Assembly (NCBI RefSeq): GCF_040115645.1
Contig: NW_027096015.1
Span: forward strand, 310,001 to 374,000
Length of the DNA: 64,000 nt
Source: Euwallacea fornicatus
Taxonomy: Eukaryota > Arthropoda > Insecta > Coleoptera > Curculionidae
Direction: 5' to 3'
In this document: piece by piece, positions 47,649 through 61,495 of the stretch
How positions within the stretch are numbered: the stretch's first letter is position 1
Layout of the letters: every line of letters begins with the position of its first letter
The notes under the pieces: model-generated
Seen by the model: only the letters and a program-made list of their open reading frames with translations
The model's database searches: none
What the model was told of the DNA's origin: nothing
Translations under genes and position numbers: made by a program

Positions 47649-48878
47649 ATCGGCAAATGAGTACCAAATTTGTTAAACAAAGTGTCCAATTAATCAGCTC
47701 GACGAGATTTTGAACATGTCACAACACATCATGATTGCATGATGTTCAATTTCCAAGAAAAATAGTACTTTATGTGTTCAACACATAACTTTTGTGACTT
47801 TTCAAACTTTGAAGCTCGATAACTTCGGCAAATGAGTATCAAATTTGTTAAAGAAAGTGTCCAATTAATCAGCTCGACGAGATTTTGAAGATGTCACAAC
47901 ACATCATGATTGCATGATTTTGAATTTCAAAGAAAAATAGTACTTTAAGTGCTCAATCACACAACTTTTTTCACTTTTCAAACTTAGTAGCTCGATAACT
48001 TCGGCAAATGAGGATCAAATTTGTTAAACAAAGTGTCAAATTACTCAGCTCGACGAGATTTTGAAGATGTTACAACACATCATGATTGCATCTTGTTGAA
48101 TTTCCAAGAAAATAGTACTTTAAGTGCTCAAACACACAACTTTTGTGACTTTTCAAAATTTGAAGCTCGTTAACTTCGGCAAATGAGGATCAAATTTGTT
48201 AAAGAAAGTGTCCAATTAATCAGCTCGACGAGATTTTGAAAATGTTACAACTCTTCATGATTGCATCTTGTTGAATTTCCAAGAAAATTAGTACTTTTTG
48301 TGCTAAAACACACAACTTTTGTGACTTTTCAAAATTTGTAGCTAGATAAATTCGGCAAATGAGGATCAAATTTGTTAAACAAAGTGTCAAATTACTCAGC
48401 TCGACGAGATTTTGAAAATGTTACAACTCTTCATGATTGCATCTTGTTGAATTTCCAAGAAAAATAGTACTTTATGAGCTCAAACACACAACTTTTGTGA
48501 CTTTTCAAAATTTGAAGCTCGTTAACTTCGGCAAATGAGGATCAAATTTGTTAAACAAAGTGTCAAATTACTCAGCTCGACGAGATTTTGAAGATGTTAC
48601 AACACATCATGATTGCATCTTGTTAAAATTCCAAGAAAAATAGTACTTTAAGTGCTCAAACACACAACTTTTGTGACTTTTCAAAATTTGAAGCTCGATA
48701 ACTTCGGCAAATGAGGACCAAATTTGTTAAACAAAGTGTCAAGTTATTCAGCTCGACGTGATTTTGAAGATGTTACAACACATCATGATTGCATCTTGTT
48801 GAATTTCCAAGAAAAATAGTACTTTATGTGCTCAAACACACAACTTTTGAGACTTTTCAAAATTTGAAGCTCGATAAC
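47649..48878 (+). repeat. 7-mer HOR with 1230-bp period, copy 1
   Basis: The units are an ATCGG-start GAGTACC monomer with the rare GAACATGTC and CACATAAC (47649, 175 bp), S-like with GAAAGTGTCC (47824), AAGAAAATAGTAC (48000, 175 bp), GAAAGTGTCC with GCTAGATAAATTCGG (48175), ACAACTCTTC with TTTATGAGCTC (48351), TTAAAATT (48527) and CGACGTGATT with TTTTGAGAC (48703). The GAACATGTC and ACAACTCTTC states each recur 1230 bp later. Confidence 0.9.
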
Positions 48879-50108
48879 ATCGGCAAATGAGTACCAAATT
48901 TGTTAAACAAAGTGTCCAATTAATCAGCTCGACGAGATTTTGAACATGTCACAACACATCATGATTGCATGATGTTCAATTTCCAAGAAAAATAGTACTT
49001 TATGTGTTCAACACATAACTTTTGTGACTTTTCAAACTTTGAAGCTCGATAACTTCGGCAAATGAGTATCAAATTTGTTAAAGAAAGTGTCCAATTAATC
49101 AGCTCGACGAGATTTTGAAGATGTCACAACACATCATGATTGCATGATTTTGAATTTCAAAGAAAAATAGTACTTTAAGTGCTCAATCACACAACTTTTT
49201 TCACTTTTCAAACTTAGTAGCTCGATAACTTCGGCAAATGAGGATCAAATTTGTTAAACAAAGTGTCAAATTACTCAGCTCGACGAGATTTTGAAGATGT
49301 TACAACACATCATGATTGCATCTTGTTGAATTTCCAAGAAAATAGTACTTTAAGTGCTCAAACACACAACTTTTGTGACTTTTCAAAATTTGAAGCTCGT
49401 TAACTTCGGCAAATGAGGATCAAATTTGTTAAAGAAAGTGTCCAATTAATCAGCTCGACGAGATTTTGAAGATGTCACAACACATCATGATTGCATCTTG
49501 TTGAATTTCCAAGAAAATTAGTACTTTTTGTGCTAAAACACACAACTTTTGTGACTTTTCAAAATTTGTAGCTAGATAAATTCGGCAAATGAGGATCAAA
49601 TTTGTTAAACAAAGTGTCAAATTACTCAGCTCGACGAGATTTTGAAAATGTTACAACTCTTCATGATTGCATCTTGTTGAATTTCCAAGAAAAATAGTAC
49701 TTTATGAGCTCAAACACACAACTTTTGTGACTTTTCAAAATTTGAAGCTCGTTAACTTCGGCAAATGAGGATCAAATTTGTTAAACAAAGTGTCAAATTA
49801 CTCAGCTCGACGAGATTTTGAAGATGTTACAACACATCATGATTGCATCTTGTTAAAATTCCAAGAAAAATAGTACTTTAAGTGATCAAACACACAACTT
49901 TTGTGACTTTTCAAAATTTGAAGCTCGATAACTTCGGCAAATGAGGACCAAATTTGTTAAACAAAGTGTCAAGTTATTCAGCTCGACGAGATTTTGAAGA
50001 TGTTACAACACATCATGATTGCATGATGTTGAATTTCAAAGAAAAATAGTACTTTAAGTGCTCAAACACACAACTTTTGAGACTTTTCAAAATTTGAAGC
50101 TCGATAAC
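48879..50108 (+). repeat. 7-mer HOR with 1230-bp period, copy 2
   Basis: It has the same seven units at the same spacing as 47649-48878. There are two exchanges of partial monomers: the 49405 unit has GAAGATGTCACAACACATC where 48175 has GAAAATG with ACAACTCTTC, and the 49933 unit has CGACGAGATT and GATGTTGAATTTC where 48703 has CGACGTGATT and CTTGTTGAATTTC. The unit at 49757 has a private AAGTGATC. Confidence 0.9.
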
Positions 50109-52562
50109 ATCGGCAAATGAGTACCAAATTTGTTAAACAAAGTGTCCAATTAATCAGCTCGACGAGATTTTGAAGATGTCACAACACATCATGATTGCAT
50201 GATGTTCAATTTCCAAGAAAAATAGTACTTTATGTGTTCAACACATAACTTTTTTGACTTTTCAAACTTTGAAGCTCGATAACTTCGGCAAATGAGTACC
50301 AAATTTGTTAAACAAAGTGTCCAATTAATCAGCTCGACGAGATTTTGAAGATGTCACAACACATCATGATTGCATGATGTTGAATTTCAAAGAAAAATAG
50401 TACTTTAAGTGCTCAAACACACAACTTTTGAGACTTTTCAAAATTTGAAGCTCGATAACATCGGCAAATGAGTACCAAATTTGTTAAACAAAGTGTCCAA
50501 TTAATCAGCTCGACGAGATTTTGAAGATGTCACAACACATCATGATTGCATGATGTTCAATTTCCAAGAAAAATAGTACTTTATGTGTTCAACACACAAC
50601 TTTTGTGACTTTTCAAACTTAGTAGCTCGATAACTTCGGCAAATGAGGACCAAATTTGTTAAACAAAGTGTCAAATTACTCAGCTCGACGAGATTTTGAA
50701 GATGTTACTACACATCATGATTGCATCTTGTTGAATTTCCAAGAAAATAGTACTTTAAGTGCTCAAACACACAACTTTTGTGACTTTTCAAAATTTGTAG
50801 CTCAATAACTTCGGCAAATGAGGATCAAATTTGTTAAACAAAGTGTCAAGTTATTCAGCTCGACGAGATTTTGAAGATGTCACAACACATCATGATTGCA
50901 TGATGTTGAATTTCAAAGAAAAATAGTACTTTAAGTGCTCAAACACACAACTTTTGAGACTTTTCAAAATTTGAAGCTCGATAACATCGGCAAATGAGTA
51001 CCAAATTTGTTAAACAAAGTGCCCAATTAATCTGCTCGACGAGATTTTGAAGATGTCACAACACATCATGATTGCATGACGTTCAATTTCCAAGAAAAAT
51101 AGTACTTTATGTGTTCAACACACAACTTTTTTGACTTTTCAAACTTTGAAGCTCGATAACTTCGGCAAATGAGTATCAAATTTGTTAAAGAAAGTGTCCA
51201 ATTAATCAGCTCGACGAGATTTTGAAGATGTCACAACACATCATGATTGCATGATGTTCAATTTCCAAGAAAAATAGTACTTTATGTGTTTAACACACAA
51301 CTTTTTTGACTTTTCAAACTGTGAAGCTCGATAACTTCGGCAAATGAGGACAAAATTGGTTAAACAAAGTGTCCAATTAATCAGCTCGACGAGATTTTGA
51401 AGATGTCACAACACATCATGATTGCATGATATTCAATTTCCAAGAAAAATAGTACTTTATGTGTTTAACACGCAACTTTTTTGACTTTTCAAACTTTGAA
51501 GCTCGATAACTTCGGCAAATGAGTATCAAATTTGTTAAAGAAAGTGTCCAATTAATCAGCTCGACGAGATTTTGAAGATGTCACAACACATCATGATTGC
51601 ATGATGTTCAATTTCCAAGAAAAATAGTACTTTATGTGTTTAACACACAACTTTTTTGACTTTTCAAACTGTGAAGCTCGATAACATCGGCAAATGAGTA
51701 CCAAATTTGTTAAACAAAGTGTCCAATTAATCAGCTCGACGAGATTTTGAAGATGTCACAACACATCATGATTGCATCTTGTTGAATTTCCAAGAAAAAT
51801 AGTACTTTATGTGTTCAACACACAACTTTTTTGACTTTTCAAACTGTGAAGCTCGATAACTTCGGCAAATGAGTACCAAATTTGTTAAACAAAGTGTCCA
51901 ATTAATCAGCTCGACGAGATTTTGAAGATGTCACAACACATCATGATTGCATGATGTTGAATTTCAAAGAAAAATAGTACTTTAAGTGCTCAAACACACA
52001 ACTTTTGAGACTTTTCAAAATTTGAAGCTCGATAACATCGGCAAATGAGTACCAAATTTGTTAAACAAAGTGTCCAATTAATCAGCTCGACGAGATTTTG
52101 AAGATGTCACAACACATCATGATTGCATGATGTTCAATTTCCAAGAAAAATAGTACTTTATGTGTTTAACACGCAACTTTTTTGACTTTTCAAACTGTGA
52201 AGCTCGATAATTTCGGCAAATGAGGACCAAATTTGTTAAGGAAAGTGTCCAATTAATCAGCTCGACGAGATTTTGAAGATGTCACAACACATCATGATTG
52301 CATCTTGTTGAATTTCCAAGAAAAATAGTACTTTATGTGTTCAACACACAACCTTTTTGACTTTTCAAACTGTGAAGCTCGATAACTTCGGCAAATGAGG
52401 ACCAAATTGGTTAAACAAAGTGTCCAATTAACCAGCTCGACGAGATTTTGAAGATGTCACAACACATCATGATTGCATCTTGTTGAATTTCCAAGAAAAA
52501 TAGTACTTTAAGTGCTCAAACACATAACTTTTGAGACTTTTCAAAATTTGAAGTTCGATAAC
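50109..52562 (+). repeat. Start of the B-type zone, mixed units
   Basis: GAGTACC monomers with GATGTTCAATTT or GATGTTGAATTTC alternate. One A-type pair remains: 50635, with TTACTAC and AAGAAAATAGTAC, and 50810. To their right, GTGTTCAACAC or GTGTTTAACAC endings and AAACTGTGAAG or AAACTTTGAAG prevail. Private changes include GTGCCCAATTAATC and CATGACGTTC near 51020-51090. Confidence 0.84.
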
Positions 52563-53440
52563 TTCGGCAAATGAGTATCAAATTTGTTAAAGAAAGTGTC
52601 CAATTAATCTGCTCGACGAGATTTTGAAGATGTCACAACACATCATGATTGCATGATGTTCAATTTCCAAGAAAAATAGTACTTTAAGTGCTCAAACACA
52701 TAACTTTTGAGACTTTTCAAAATTTGAAGTTCGATAACTTCGGCAAATGAGTATCAAATTTGTTAAAGAAAGTGTCCAATTAATCTGCTCGACGAGATTT
52801 TGAAGATGTCACAACACATCATGATTGCATGATGTTCAATTTCCAAGAAAAATAGTACTTTAAGTGCTCAAACACATAACTTTTGAGACTTTTCAAAATT
52901 TGAAGTTCGATAACTTCGGCAAGTGAGTATCAAATTTGTTAAAGAAAGTGTCCAATTAATCTGCTCGACGAGATTTTGAAGATGTCACAACACATCATGA
53001 TTGCATCTTGTTGAATTTCCAAGAAAAATAGTACTTTATGTGTTCAACACACAACTTTTGAGACTTTTCAAAATTTGAAGTTCGATAACTTCGGCAAATG
53101 AGGACCAAATTGGTTAAAGAAAGTGTCCAATTAATCTGCTCGACGAGATTTTGAAGATGTCACAACACATCATGATTGCATGATGTTCAATTTCCAAGAA
53201 AAATAGTACTTTAAGTGCTCAAACACATAACTTTTGAGACTTTTCAAAATTTGAAGTTCGATAACTTCGGCAAGTGAGTATCAAATTTGTTAAAGAAAGT
53301 GTCCAATTAATCTGCTCGACGAGATTTTGAAGATGTCACAACACATCATGATTGCATCTTGTTGAATTTCCAAGAAAAATAGTACTTTATGTGTTCAACA
53401 CACAACTTTTTTGACTTTTCAAACTTTGAAGCTCGATAAC
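52563..53440 (+). repeat. Locally amplified run of AAGTTCGATAAC / TAATCTGCTCG monomers
   Basis: Monomers starting at 52563, 52739, 52915, 53090 and 53266 share AATCTGCTCGACG. The first four end in TTTTGAGAC and AAGTTCGATAAC, while the fifth ends in TTTTTTGAC and AAACTTTGAAG. Units at 52915 and 53266 also have CGGCAAGTGAG. The 52563 and 52739 units are almost identical neighbours. The same haplotype reappears in the 59043/59219 and 62549/62725 pairs of the 702-bp HOR, and in the 63250/63426 pair except that 63426 has AATCAGCTCGACC. It has therefore moved about 6 and 10 kb. Confidence 0.86.
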
Positions 53441-56400
53441 TTCGGCAAATGAGGACCAAATTGGTTAAACAAAGTGTCCAATTAATCAGCTCGACGAGAT
53501 TTTGAAGATGTCACAACACATCATGATTGCATGATGTTGAATTTCAAAGAAAAATAGTACTTTAAGTGCTAAAACACACAACTTTTGAGACTTTTCAAAA
53601 TTTGAAGCTCGATAACATCGGCAAATGAGTACCAAATTTGTTAAACAAAGTGTCCAATTAATCAGCTCGACGAGATTTTGAAGATGTCACAACACATCAT
53701 GATTGCATGATGTTCAATTTCCAAGAAAAATAGTACTTTATGTGTTCAACACACAACTTTTTTGACTTTTCAAACTTTGAAGCTCGATAACTTCGGCAAA
53801 TGAGTATCAAATTTGTTAAAGAAAGTGTCCAATTAATCAGCTCGACGAGATTTTGAAGATGTCACAACACATCATGATTGCATGATATTCAATTTCCAAG
53901 AAAAATAGTACTTTATGTGTTTAACACGCAACTTTTTTGACTTTTCAAACATTGAAGCTCGATAACTTCGGCAAATGAGGACCAAATTTGTTAAAGAAAG
54001 TGTCCAATTAATCAGCTCGACGAGATTTTGAAGATGTCACAACACATCATGATTGCATGATGTTCAATTTCCAAGAAAAATAGTACTTTATGTGTTCAAC
54101 ACACAACTTTTTTGACTTTTCAAACTGTGAAGCTCGATAACTTCGGCAAATGAGGACAAAATTGGTTAAACAAAGTGTCCAGTTAATCAGCTCGACGAGA
54201 TTTTGAAGATGTCACAACACATCATGATTGCATGATGTTCAATTTCCAAGAAAAATAGTACTTTATGTGTTTAACACGCAACTTTTTTGACTTTTCAAAC
54301 TTTGAAGCTCGATAACTTCGGCAAATGAGTATCAAATTTGTTAAAGAAAGTGTCCCATTAATCAGCTCGACGAGATTTTGAAGATGTCACAACACATCAT
54401 GATTGCATGATGTTCAATTTCCAAGAAAAATAGTACTTTATGTGTTCAACACACAACTTTTTTGACTTTTCAAACTGTGAAGCTCGATAACTTCGGCAAA
54501 TGAGGACCAAATTTGTTAAAGAAAGTGTCCAATTAATCAGCTCGACGAGATTTTGAAGATGTCACAACACATCATGATTGCATGATGTTCAATTTCCAAG
54601 AAAAATAGTACTTTATGTGTTCAACACACAACTTTTTTGACTTTTCAAACTGTGAAGCTCGATAACTTCGGCAAATGAGGACCAAATTTGTTAAAGAAAG
54701 TGTCCAATTAATCAGCTCGAAGAGATTTTGAAGATGTCACAACACATCATGATTGGATCTTGTTGAATTTCCAAGAAAAATAGTACTATATGTGTTCAAC
54801 ACACAACTTTTTTGACTTTTCAAACTGTGAAGCTCGATAACTTCGGCAAATGAGTATCAAATTTGTTAATGAAAGTGTCCAATTAATCAGCTCGACGAGA
54901 TTTTGAAGATGTCACAACACATCATGATTGCATGATGTTCAATTTCCAAGAAAAATAGTACTTTATGTGTTCAACACACAACTTTTTTGACTTTTCAAAC
55001 TTTGAAGCTCGATAACATCGGCAAATGAGTACCAAATTTGTTAAAGAAAGTGTCCAATTAATCAGCTCGACGAGATTTTGAAGATGTCACAACACATCAT
55101 GATTGCATCTTGTTGAATTTCCAAGAAAAATAGTACTTTATGTGTTCAACACACAACTTTTTTGACTTTTCAAATTGTGAAGCTCGATAACTTCGGCAAA
55201 TGAGTATCAAATTTGTTAAAGAAAGTGTCCAATTAATCAGCTCGACGAGATTTTGAAGATGTCACAACACATCATGATTGCATGATGTTCAATTTCCAAG
55301 AAAAATAGTACTTTATGTGTTCAACACACAACTTTTTTGACTTTTCAAACTTTGAAGCTCGATAACTTCGGCAAATGAGTATCAAATTTGTTAAAGAAAG
55401 TGTCCAATTAATCAGCTCGACGAGATTTTGAAGATGTCACAACACATCATGATTGCATGATATTCAATTTCCAAGAAAAATAGTACTTTATGTGTTTAAC
55501 ACGCAACTTTTTTGACTTTTCAAACATTGAAGCTCGATAACTTCGGCAAATGAGGACCAAATTTGTTAAAGAAAGTGTCCAATTAATCAGCTCGACGAGA
55601 TTTTGAAGATGTCACAACACATCATGATTGCATGATATTCAATTTCCAAGAAAAATAGTACTTTATGTGTTTAACACACAACTTTTTTGACTTTTCAAAC
55701 TTTGAAGCTCGATAACTTCGGCAAATGAGTATCAAATTTGTTAATGAAAGTGTCCAATTAATCAGCTCGACGAGATTTTGAAGATGTCACAACACATCAT
55801 GATTGCATGATGTTCAATTTCCAAGAAAAATAGTACTTTATGTGTTCAACACACAACTTTTTTGACTTTTCAAAATTTGAAGCTCGATAACATCGGCAAA
55901 TGAGTACCAAATTTGTTAAACAAAGTGTCCAATTAATCAGCTCGACGAGATTTTGAAGATGTCACAACACATCATGATTGCATCTTGTTGAATTTCCAAG
56001 AAAAATAGTACTTTATGTGTTCAACACACAACTTTTTTGACTTTTCAAACTTTGAAGCTCGATAACTTCGGCAAATGAGGACCAAATTTGTTAAAGAAAG
56101 TGTCCAATTAATCAGCTCGACGAGATTTTGAAGATGTCACAACACATCATGATTGCATCTTGTTGAATTTCCAAGAAAAATAGTACTTTATGTGTTCAAC
56201 ACACAACTTTTTTGACTTTTCAAACTGTGAAGCTCGATAACTTCGGCAAATGAGTACCAAATTTGTTAATGAAAGTGTCCAATTAATCAGCTCGACGAGA
56301 TTTTGAAGATGTCACAACACATCATGATTGCATCTTGTTGAATTTCCAAGAAAAATAGTACTTTATGTGTTTAACACGCAACTTTTTTGACTTTTCAAAC

Positions 56401-58691
56401 TTTGAAGCTCGATAACTTCGGCAAATGAGTATCAAATTTGTTAAAGAAAGTGTCCAATTAATCAGCTCGAAGAGATTTTGAAGATGTCACAACACATCAT
56501 GATTGGATCTTGTTGAATGTCCAAGAAAAATAGTACTATATGTGTTCAACGCACAACTTTTTTGACTTTTCAAACTGTGAAGCTCGATAACTTCGGCAAA
56601 TGAGGACCAAATTTGTTAAAGAAAGTGTCCAATTAATCAGCTCGACGAGATTTTGAAGATGTCACAACACATCATGATTGCATGATATTCAATTTCCAAG
56701 AAAAATAGTACTTTATGTGTTTAACACGCAACTTTTTTGACTTTTCAAACTTTGAAGCTCAATAACTTCGGCAAATGAGTATCAAATTTGTTAATGAAAG
56801 TGTCCAATTAATCAGCTCGACGAGATTTTGAAGATGTCACAACACATCATGATTGCATGATATTCAATTTCCAAGAAAAATAGTACTTTATGTGTTTAAC
56901 ACGCAACTTTTTTGACTTTTCAAACTTTGAAGCTCGATAACTTCGGCAAATGAGTATCAAATTTGTTAAAGAAAGTGTCCAATTAATCAGCTCGAAGAGA
57001 TTTTGAAGATGTCACAACACATCATGATTGGATCTTGTTGAATGTCCAAGAAAAATAGTACTATATGTGTTCAACGCACAACTTTTTTGACTTTTCAAAC
57101 TGTGAAGCTCGATAACTTCGGCAAATGAGTATCAAATTTGTTAATGAAAGTGTCCAATTAATCAGCTCGACGAGATTTTGAAGATGTCACAACACATCAT
57201 GATTGCATGATGTTTAATTTCCAAGAAAAATAGTACTTTATGTGTTCAACACACAACTTTTTTGACTTTTCAAACTTTGAAGCTCGATAACTTCGGCAAA
57301 TGAGTATCAAATTTGTTAAAGAAAGTGTCCCATTAATCAGCTCGACGAGATTTTGAAGATGTCACAACACATCATGATTGTATGATGTTCAATTTCCAAG
57401 AAAAATAGTACTTTATGTGTTCAACACACAACTTTTTTGACTTTTCAAACTGTGAAGCTCGATAACTTCGGCAAATGAGGACCAAATTTGTTAAAGAAAG
57501 TGTCCAATTAATCAGCTCGACGAGATTTTGAAGATGTCACAACACATCATGATTGCATCTTGTTGAATTTCCAAGAAAAATAGTACTTTATGTGTTCAAC
57601 ACACAACCTTTTTGACTTTTCAAACTGTGAAGCTCGATAACTTCGGCAAATGAGTATCAAATTTGTTAAAGAAAGTATCCAATTAATCAGCTCGACCAGA
57701 TTTTGAAGATGTCACAACACATCATGATTGCATGATGTTCAATTTCCAAGAAAAACAGTACTTTATGTGTTCAACACACAACTTTTTTGACTTTTCAAAC
57801 TGTGAAGCTCGATAACTTCGGCAAATGAGTATCAAATTTGTTAATGAAAGTGTCCAATTAATCAGCTCGACGAGATTTTGAAGATGTCACAACACATCAT
57901 GATTGCATGATGTTCAATTTCCAAGAAAAACAGTACTTTATGTGTTCAACACACAACCTTTTTGACTTTTCAAACTGTGAAGCTCGATAACTTCGGCAAA
58001 TGAGTATCAAATTTGTTAATGAAAGTATCCAATTAATCAGCTCGACCAGATTTTGAAGATGTCACAACACATCATGATTGCATGATGTTCAATTTCCAAG
58101 AAAAACAGTACTTTATGTGTTCAACACACAACTTTTGAGACTTTTCAAAATTTGAAGCTCGATAACATCGGCAAATGAGGACCAAATTTGTTAAAGAAAG
58201 TGTCCAATTAATCAGCTCGACGAGATTTTGAAGATGTCACAACACATCATGATTGCATCTTGTTGAATTTCCAAGAAAAATAGTACTTTATGTGTTCAAC
58301 ACACAACTTTTTTGACTTTTCAAACTGTGAAGCTCGATAACTTCGGCAAATGAGTATCAAATTTGTTAATGAAAGTATCCAATTAATCAGCTCGACCAGA
58401 TTTTGAAGATGTCACAACACATCATGATTGCATGATGTTCAATTTCCAAGAAAAACAGTACTTTATGTGTTCAACACACAAATTTTTTGGCTTTTCAAAC
58501 TGTGAAGCTCGATAACTTCGGCAAATGAGGACCAAATTTGTTAAAGAAAGTGTCCAATTAATCAGCTCGACCAGATTTTGAAGATGTCACAACACGTCAT
58601 GATTGCATCTTGTTGAATTTCCAAGAAAAATAGTACTTTATGTGTTCAACACACAACTTTTTTGACTTTTCAAACTGTGAAGCTCGATAAC
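53441..58691 (+). repeat. B-type zone, loosely structured (about 30 monomers)
   Basis: This is mostly 175-bp B-type. Recurrent sub-haplotypes are GATATTCAATTT with GTTTAACACGC; CTCGAAGAG with GATTGGATC and GTACTATATG (near 54719, 56465 and 56990, the last two 525 bp or three units apart and sharing the private GAATGTCC); TTAATGAAAG; and CTCGACCAG with AAAAACAGTAC and GAAAGTATCC (57650-58600). No long HOR is as clear here as to the left, and private substitutions are more frequent. Confidence 0.82.
55192..55366 (+). repeat. Reference B-type monomer (175 bp)
   Basis: Representative of the class dominating 50635-64000. Diagnostic states are GAGTATC (also GAGGACC or GAGTACC), TTAAAGAAAGTGTCC (also TTAATGAAAG), AATTAATC, GATGTCACAAC, GCATGATGTTCAATTTCC, GTGTTCAACACAC, TTTTTTGACTTTTC, and AAACTTTGAAG or AAACTGTGAAG. 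The one-base shortening relative to A-type lies in GTGTTCAACAC versus GTGCTCAAACAC. Sub-variants in this zone include GATATTCAATTT with GTTTAACACGC, CTCGAAGAG or CTCGACCAG in place of CTCGACGAG, AAAAACAGTAC for AAAAATAGTAC, and TAATCTGCTCG with AAGTTCGATAAC. Confidence 0.9.
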
Positions 58692-59393
58692 TTCGGCAAA
58701 TGAGTATCAAATTTGTTAATGAAATTGTCCAATTAATCAGCTCGACGAGATTTTGAAGATGTCACAACACATCATGATTGCATGATATTCAATTTCCAAG
58801 AAAAATAGTACTTTATGTGTTTAACACGCAAATGTTTTGACTTTTCAAACTTTGAAGCTCGATAACTTCGGCAAATGAGTATCAAATTTGTTAAAGAAAG
58901 TGTCCAATTAATCAGCTCGAAGAGATTTTGAAGATGACACAACACATCATGATTGCATGATGTTCAATTTCAAAGAAAAATAGTACTTTAAGTGCTCAAA
59001 CACACAACTTTTGAGACTTTTCAAAATTTGAAGCTCGATAACATCGGCAAATGAGTACCAAATTTGTTAAACAAAGTGTCCAATTAATCAGCTCGACGAG
59101 ATTTTGAAGATGTCACAACACATCATGATTGCATCTTGTTGAATTTCCAAGAAAAATAGTACTTTAAGTGCTCAAACACATAACTTTTGAGACTTTTCAA
59201 AATTTGAAGTTCGATAACTTCGGCAAGTGAGTATCAAATTTGTTAAAGAAAGTGTCCAATTAATCTGCTCGACGAGATTTTGAAGATGTCACAACACATC
59301 ATGATTGCATCTTGTTGAATTTCCAAGAAAAATAGTACTTTATGTGTTCAACACACAACTTTTTTGACTTTTCAAACTGTGAAGCTCGATAAC
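58692..59393 (+). repeat. 4-mer HOR (702 bp), copy 1
   Basis: The units are TTAATGAAATTGTCC with GATATTCAATTT (58692), CTCGAAGAG with GATGACACAAC and TTTTGAGAC (58867), ATCGG-start GAGTACC with CACATAAC and AAGTTCG (59043), and CGGCAAGTGAG with TAATCTGCTCG (59219). The four-unit order returns at 62198-62899 and again, for three units, from 62900. Confidence 0.88.
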
Positions 59394-60268
59394 TTCGGCA
59401 AATGAGTATCAAATTTGTTAATGAAATTGTCCAATTAATCAGCTCGACGAGATTTTGAAGATGTCACAACACATCATGATTGCATGATATTCAATTTCCA
59501 AGAAAAATAGTACTTTATGTGTTTAACACGCAACTTTTTTGACTTTTCAAACTTTGAAGCTCGATAACTTCGGCAAATGAGTATCAAATTTGTTAATGAA
59601 ATTGTCCAATTAATCAGCTCGACGAGATTTTGAAGATGTCACAACACATCATGATTGCATGATATTCAATTTCCAAGAAAAATAGTACTTTATGTGTTTA
59701 ACACGCAACTTTTTTGACTTTTCAAACTTTGAAGCTCGATAACTTCGGCAAATGAGTATCAAATTTGTTAAAGAAAGTGTCCAATTAATCAGCTCGAAGA
59801 GATTTTGAAGATGACACAACACATCATGATTGCATGATGTTCAATTTCAAAGAAAAATAGTACTTTAAGTGTTCAACCCACAACTTTTTTGACTTTTCAA
59901 TATTTGAAGCTCGATAACTTCGGCAAATGAGTATCAAATTTGTTAAAGAAAGTGTCCAATTAATCAGCTCGACGAGATTTTGAAGATGTCACAACACATC
60001 ATGATTGCATGATGTTCAATTTCAAAGAAAAATAGTACTTTATGTGTTTAACACGCAACTTTTTTGACTTTTCAAACTTTGAAGCTCGATAACTTCGGCA
60101 AATGAGTACCAAATTTGTTAAACAAAGTGTCCAATTAATCAGCTCGACGAGATTTTGAAGATGTCACAACACATCATGATTGCATGATGTTCAATTTCCA
60201 AGAAAAATAGTACTTTATGTGTTCAACACACAACTTTTTTGACTTTTCAAACTTTGAAGCTCGATAAC

Positions 60269-61495
60269 TTCGGCAAATGAGTATCAAATTTGTTAAAGAA
60301 AGTGTCCAATTAATCAGCTCGAAGAGATTTTGAAGATGACACAACACATCATGATTGCATGATGTTCAATTTCAAAGAAAAATAGTACTTTAAGTGCTCA
60401 AACACACAACTTTTGAGACTTTTCAAAATTTGAAGCTCGATAACTTCGGCAAATGAGTATCAAATTTGTTAAAGAAAGTGTCCAATTAATCAGCTCGAAG
60501 AGATTTTGAAGATGTCACAACACATCATGATTGCATCTTGTAGAATTTCCAAGAAAAATAGTACTTTATGTGTTCAACATACAACTTTTTTGACTTTTCA
60601 AACTTTGAAGCTCGATAACTACGGCAAATGAGTATCAAATTTGTTAAAGAAAGTGTCCAATTAATCAGCTCGACGAGATTTTGAAGATGTCACAACACAT
60701 CATGATTGCATGATATTCAATTTCCAAGAAAAATAGTACTTTATGTGTTTAACACGCAACTTTTTTGACTTTTCAAACTTTGAAGCTCGATAACTTCGGC
60801 AAATGAGTATCAAATTTGTTAATGAAAGTGTCCAATTAATCAGCTCGACGAGATTTTGAAGATGTCACAACACATCATGATTGCATGATATTCAATTTCC
60901 AAGAAAAATAGTACTTTATGTGTTTAACACGCAACTTTTTTGACTTTTCAAACTTTGAAGCTCGATAACTTCGGCAAATGAGTATCAAATTTGTTAAAGA
61001 AAGTGTCCAATTAATCAGCTCGAAGAGATTTTGAAGATGACACAACACATCATGATTGCATGATGTTCAATTTCAAAGAAAAATAGTACTTTAAGTGCTC
61101 AAACACACAACTTTTGAGACTTTTCAAAATTTGAAGCTCGATAACTTCGGCAAATGAGTATCAAATTTGTTAAAGAAAGTGTCCAATTAATCAGCTCGAA
61201 GAGATTTTGAAGATGTCACAACACATCATGATTGCATCTTGTAGAATTTCCAAGAAAAATAGTACTTTATGTGTTCAACATACAACTTTTTTGACTTTTC
61301 AAACTTTGAAGCTCGATAACTACGGCAAATGAGTATCAAATTTGTTAAAGAAAGTGTCCAATTAATCAGCTCGACGAGATTTTGAAGATGTCACAACACA
61401 TCATTATTGCATGATGTTCAATTTCCAAGAAAAATAGTACTTTATGTGTTCAACACACAACTTTTTTGAATTTTCAAACTTTGAAGCTCGATAAC
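60269..61495 (+). repeat. 4-mer HOR (701 bp) with TACGG-start monomer
   Basis: The units at 60269 (CTCGAAGAG, GATGACACAAC), 60445 (CTCGAAGAG, CTTGTAGAATTT, CAACATACAAC) and 60620 (start changed to TACGG) recur at 60970, 61146 and 61321. Each rare state is exactly 701 bp from its copy. In the third unit the second copy differs by CATTATTGC and by GATGTTCAATTT in place of GATATTCAATTT, so the duplicated tract ends inside that monomer. Confidence 0.88.
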
